Below, one piece after another: positions 8,157 to 10,284 of a DNA stretch of 10,284 nucleotides (the stretch's first letter is position 1; each line of letters starts with the position of its first letter). The stretch is from an uncultured Eubacterium sp. Its GTDB lineage: Bacteria > Bacillota > Clostridia > Oscillospirales > Acutalibacteraceae. The position numbers were made by a program, and so were the translations under genes. The DNA lies in contig CAMFQI010000014.1 in assembly GCA_945980015.1 (NCBI GenBank), positions 1 through 10,284 of the forward strand, in the 5' to 3' direction. The notes under the pieces are model-generated. The model had not been told where the DNA came from. It searched no databases and saw nothing but the letters and a program-made list of their open reading frames with translations.

Positions 8157-8170
8157 CGGTATTGCGTTTG

Positions 8171-9379
8171 TTATGACTGCTTTTTGCGATAGCGTTTTCC
8201 TATTCCAGCCTCTGCCAAGCCGTCAAGCTCAAGCATTGTAAGGCTCATTAAAACTATATGAACAGGCAAATCTGCTTTTGCACATATTGTATCGGCGTCG
8301 GTAAATTCATCACTTAATGCACCGTAAACCGTTTTTTCATTACCCTTAAGCATAGCGGCTTTTTTATCTATCTCCGACCTTGCCTGTCTGTGAACGCCGA
8401 TGTTATCAAAGGTAAGCTGTTCCTCAAGCTCGTCGGGTATTGATTTATCGGCATATTCGTCGTTCAAAAGCTCACGAACAGTTGCAAGCCTTGATACGTC
8501 AAGCGTTTTGTACTTTTGAGTATAGTGGGACACAATCGCATTTATCGAGGTTACGGGAATTGCACCGTCCTCTATGAGCCGATTGGTACCGTTGAAGCCC
8601 TCGTCAAAAATCGACGCAGGCGTTGCAAACAAATCTCTGCTTTGGTCGGTTGCATAAGAGGCTGTAATGAGCGAGCCGCTTTTGTCACCCGCCTCAACAA
8701 CATAAACTCCGTCCGACAGACCGCTGATTATTCTGTTCCTCGGCGGAAAGGTAAACTTCGTTGCAGGGGTATCGGGAGGATATTCGCTTATTACCGCACC
8801 CGATATTGACGCCTTTCTGCGAAGGTCGTTATTCACGGATAAATAATTGCACGCAAGTCCGCAGCCTAAAACGACAATCGTTTTTCCGTTTACGTCAAGT
8901 GCTCCCTCGTGTGCGGCGGTATCAACTCCGAGTGCGCCGCCGCTTATAATCACGCCGTTGCACCTTGCAACTCCCTTTGATACAATTCTCGCACAATTAA
9001 GTGCGTATGGCGAAGCCTTTCGTGTTCCGACAACGCCGAGAGTCAGCATATTGTCAACCTTTGGCAATTCACCGCTGACATAAAGCACTGCGGGAGGGTC
9101 ATAGATGTTTTTCAGCTTTTTGGGATAAGCCTCATCCTCAAAGGTTATTATTTGCCAATCGTTTTTGCGGCAAAGTTCAATTATTTCATCGGCACTTGAT
9201 ATGTCGGTTTCTTCCATTCGTTCAAGCAGCCTGTCCTTAATCAACGGACACGCCCTTCGCTGAAGATAATTGCTTTTGAAAACATTTTCGACCGAGCCGA
9301 AATATTCAACAATCGGAGAAAACCTCTTGCCTGCGCCCAAGCAAAGCTGAAGCCAAATCCAATATCTTTTGTCACTCAT
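8171..9379 (-). CDS. dprA: DNA-processing protein DprA (Smf)
   Basis: DprA binds single-stranded DNA and loads RecA during natural transformation. It is also kept in many bacteria not known to be competent. I place the start at the ATG at 9379 (402 residues), which forms an ATGA overlap with the methyltransferase stop and has GGGAG 8 nt upstream. A GTG at 9394 would extend the protein by five residues but has no ribosome site. Domains: an N-terminal helical SAM/HhH-like region (about 1-70); the Rossmann core with VGTRKAS (117-123), SGGALGVDTAAHEGAL (146-161), FPPRNRIISGLS (211-222) and SGSLITA (234-240); and a C-terminal winged helix (about 340-397). The linker between core and winged helix (about 290-340) is fairly long and charged. 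Neighbouring topA and trmFO match the classic Firmicutes cluster. No other competence gene lies in the window, so a role in transformation is not shown. Confidence 0.96.
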   Translation of the reverse strand: MSDKRYWIWLQLCLGAGKRFSPIVEYFGSVENVFKSNYLQRRACPLIKDRLLERMEETDISSADEIIELCRKNDWQIITFEDEAYPKKLKNIYDPPAVLYVSGELPKVDNMLTLGVVGTRKASPYALNCARIVSKGVARCNGVIISGGALGVDTAAHEGALDVNGKTIVVLGCGLACNYLSVNNDLRRKASISGAVISEYPPDTPATKFTFPPRNRIISGLSDGVYVVEAGDKSGSLITASYATDQSRDLFATPASIFDEGFNGTNRLIEDGAIPVTSINAIVSHYTQKYKTLDVSRLATVRELLNDEYADKSIPDELEEQLTFDNIGVHRQARSEIDKKAAMLKGNEKTVYGALSDEFTDADTICAKADLPVHIVLMSLTMLELDGLAEAGIGKRYRKKQS

Positions 9380-10149
9380 CGAAGCATCTCCCACATTGTT
9401 ATTGAAGCGGCTACCGAAGCGTTCAGGCTTTCTGCTCTGCCGAGCATCGGAATAGTGATGAGCAAATCGGAAGCGGCTTTTATTTCATCTTCAACTCCGT
9501 TTGCCTCATTTCCTATAACGCATACACTCGGCAATGAAAAATCAATTTCGGTTATTTTCATTGCGTTGTTATCGGGCACTGTTGAATAAATCATATAGCC
9601 CTTGCTTTTTAAGGTTTTCAGTTCTGCGCATAAATCGTCAACATTGCAGATATTCATTCTCAACACGCCGCCCATTGACGAGCGAATTGCCTTTGGGTTA
9701 TAGATATCACAGCCTTGATATGTTATTATTGTATCAATTCCGAGCGCCTCGGCACTGCGGATTATTGCACCGACATTTGAAGGGTCCTGAACATTATCAA
9801 GTACAATAATCTTTTTGCCCAAATCGTCAATCCTTTTTGGCGGCATTTTTACACAGGCAAATATTCCCTGAGGGCTTTTCGTTTCGGAAAGCTTTTCGCT
9901 GATTTCGGGAGTAATAACAAACGAGAATTTGCTCATTTGTGATAATTGTGAAATTTTGTCGCCGTATTTTTTCAGCATATCCTCGGTGAAAAGGACATAT
10001 TCAACCTCGCAAATGCAATTAAGGACATCAAAGCAAAGCCTCGCCCCCTCCAATACAAGCATGCCCTTTTCGTATCTGTATTTTGAGGAAGTGAAAAGCT
10101 TTTTTGTGTCCTTAATCAAATTATTATTTTTGCTTGTGATTTTGTCCAT
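9376..10149 (-). CDS. SpoU/TrmH-family RNA 2'-O-methyltransferase
   Basis: A SAM-dependent RNA ribose methyltransferase of the SPOUT class. From the ATG at 10149 the product has 257 residues. The N-terminal part (about 5-100) resembles the substrate-binding domain of RlmB/TrmH-like enzymes, with KGMLVLEGARL near 28-38. The knotted catalytic domain has all three family motifs: LDNVQDPSNVGAIIRSAEA (117-135, with the conserved Asn and Arg131), VIGNEANGVEDE (211-222) and IPMLGRAESLNASVAASI (233-250). An upstream ATG at 10155 is rejected because the GGAG ribosome site directly abuts it, while the ATG at 10149 has an ideal 6-nt spacing. The stop overlaps the dprA ATG (ATGA). The motifs cannot tell whether the target is 23S rRNA (like RlmB) or tRNA, so no gene symbol is given. 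It appears to be the first gene of the operon. Confidence 0.93.
   Translation of the reverse strand: MDKITSKNNNLIKDTKKLFTSSKYRYEKGMLVLEGARLCFDVLNCICEVEYVLFTEDMLKKYGDKISQLSQMSKFSFVITPEISEKLSETKSPQGIFACVKMPPKRIDDLGKKIIVLDNVQDPSNVGAIIRSAEALGIDTIITYQGCDIYNPKAIRSSMGGVLRMNICNVDDLCAELKTLKSKGYMIYSTVPDNNAMKITEIDFSLPSVCVIGNEANGVEDEIKAASDLLITIPMLGRAESLNASVAASITMWEMLR
9388..9392 (-). promoter_or_regulatory. Ribosome binding site of dprA
   Basis: GGGAG sits inside the end of the methyltransferase gene, 8 nt before the ATG at 9379. It overlaps the alternative GTG start at 9394, so it supports the shorter DprA. Together with the ATGA overlap it suggests translational coupling. Confidence 0.8.
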
Positions 10150-10155
10150 ACACAT

Positions 10156-10160
10156 CTCCG
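10156..10160 (-). promoter_or_regulatory. Ribosome binding site of the RNA methyltransferase gene
   Basis: CGGAG lies 6 nt before the ATG at 10149 and directly touches the ATG at 10155. The spacing decides for the downstream start. The site is read directly from the sequence; its use is inferred. Confidence 0.75.
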
Positions 10161-10179
10161 TAGCGTGCTAAATTTGCTT

Positions 10180-10216
10180 AGGGCAACAACGACTGACTGA
10201 CGTCTAAAATTACCCT
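10180..10216 (-). other. Possible hairpin in the operon leader
   Basis: On the minus strand, AGGGTAA (10210-10216) can pair with TTGCCCT (10180-10186). This gives a 7-bp stem with one G-U wobble around a 23-nt loop that contains the short repeat GTCAGTCAGTC. No U-run follows in the direction of transcription, so it is not an intrinsic terminator. No known riboswitch or T-box pattern is recognised. The stem is marginal and may be chance. Confidence 0.25.
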
Positions 10217-10255
10217 TTCTGCCTTTCGTTTAAGAAAATCACCGTTGACTGTAAA

Positions 10256-10282
10256 ATTATATATTATTTAATATACATTATA
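10256..10282 (-). promoter_or_regulatory. Candidate promoter -10 elements upstream of the operon
   Basis: Two exact TATAAT hexamers occur on the minus strand in a very AT-rich stretch, one at 10277-10282 and one at 10256-10261. For the nearer one, the expected -35 position at the window edge reads only TATATA, a poor match. For the farther one, any -35 lies outside the window. Every frame through this part is closed quickly by stops, so it is intergenic. A transcript from here would have a leader of roughly 100 nt. AT-rich DNA yields such hexamers by chance, so confidence is modest. Confidence 0.35.
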
Positions 10283-10284
10283 TA

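Larger units (their letters stand above)
1..10155 (-). other. Probable single operon: methyltransferase-dprA-topA-trmFO-plsX-rnc-radical SAM-smc
   Basis: All eight genes share one strand, and junctions range from a 4-nt overlap to a 29-nt gap. No hairpin followed by a T-run is visible in any junction. Several genes (plsX, rnc, smc) lack a strong, well-spaced ribosome site and start within 5 nt of the previous stop, which fits translational coupling. Internal promoters inside coding sequence cannot be excluded by eye. The unit continues past the left edge with the rest of smc; ftsY often follows smc in Firmicutes, but this cannot be seen here. Confidence 0.75.

Noticed and set aside
8142..8170. 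Possible terminator or new promoter in the dprA-topA gap
   Set aside because: The 29 nt contain only a ribosome site, with no hairpin plus T-run and no paired -35/-10 hexamers.
8516..9083. Plus-strand open frames opposite dprA
   Set aside because: They lie antisense to a DprA with all Rossmann motifs, lack convincing ribosome sites and overlap each other in different frames.
10187..10204. GACTGACTGACGTC short tandem repeat and palindrome taken as a possible operator
   Set aside because: It is too short and imperfect, occurs once, and matches no operator I recognise.

Overview
The window is a single block of core housekeeping genes, all transcribed from the minus strand. Gene content and order point to a low-to-moderate GC member of the Firmicutes, class Clostridia, probably an Oscillospirales/Ruminococcaceae-type gut anaerobe. 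The class-level inference rests on folate-dependent TrmFO, a PlsX-type phospholipid pathway, the dprA-topA-trmFO order and an Elp3-like radical SAM gene between rnc and smc. The genus is a guess.

In the direction of transcription (right to left): an AT-rich upstream region with promoter-like hexamers (10156-10284); a SpoU/TrmH-family RNA methyltransferase; dprA; topA; trmFO; plsX; rnc; an Elp3-like radical SAM gene of unknown substrate; and the first 686 codons of smc, which runs off the left edge. Junctions are extremely tight: a 4-nt ATGA overlap (methyltransferase/dprA), 29 nt (dprA/topA), 15 nt (topA/trmFO), 4 nt (trmFO/plsX), 2 nt (plsX/rnc), a 1-nt TAATG overlap (rnc/radical SAM) and 5 nt (radical SAM/smc). 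I see no internal terminator, so one long, translationally coupled operon is likely. There are no tRNA or rRNA genes, insertion sequences, CRISPR arrays or sizeable repeats, and no gene-free stretch over 300 bases.

Functionally, the genes cover RNA modification and processing (SpoU methyltransferase, TrmFO, RNase III, possibly the radical SAM protein), DNA topology and chromosome organisation (TopA, SMC), single-strand DNA handling in recombination or transformation (DprA) and the first step of phospholipid synthesis (PlsX). The layout looks like two widely known Firmicutes clusters (dprA-topA-trmFO and plsX-rnc-smc) joined directly, without the xerC/hslVU/codY genes that follow trmFO in Bacillus or the fab/acpP genes that often sit between plsX and rnc.

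I found no undescribed system. The points most worth a second look are the uncharacterised radical SAM protein with a possible divergent KH-like C-terminal segment, and an Asn where RNase III normally has a metal-binding Asp. Two start codons should be moved downstream (the methyltransferase to 10149, dprA to 9379).
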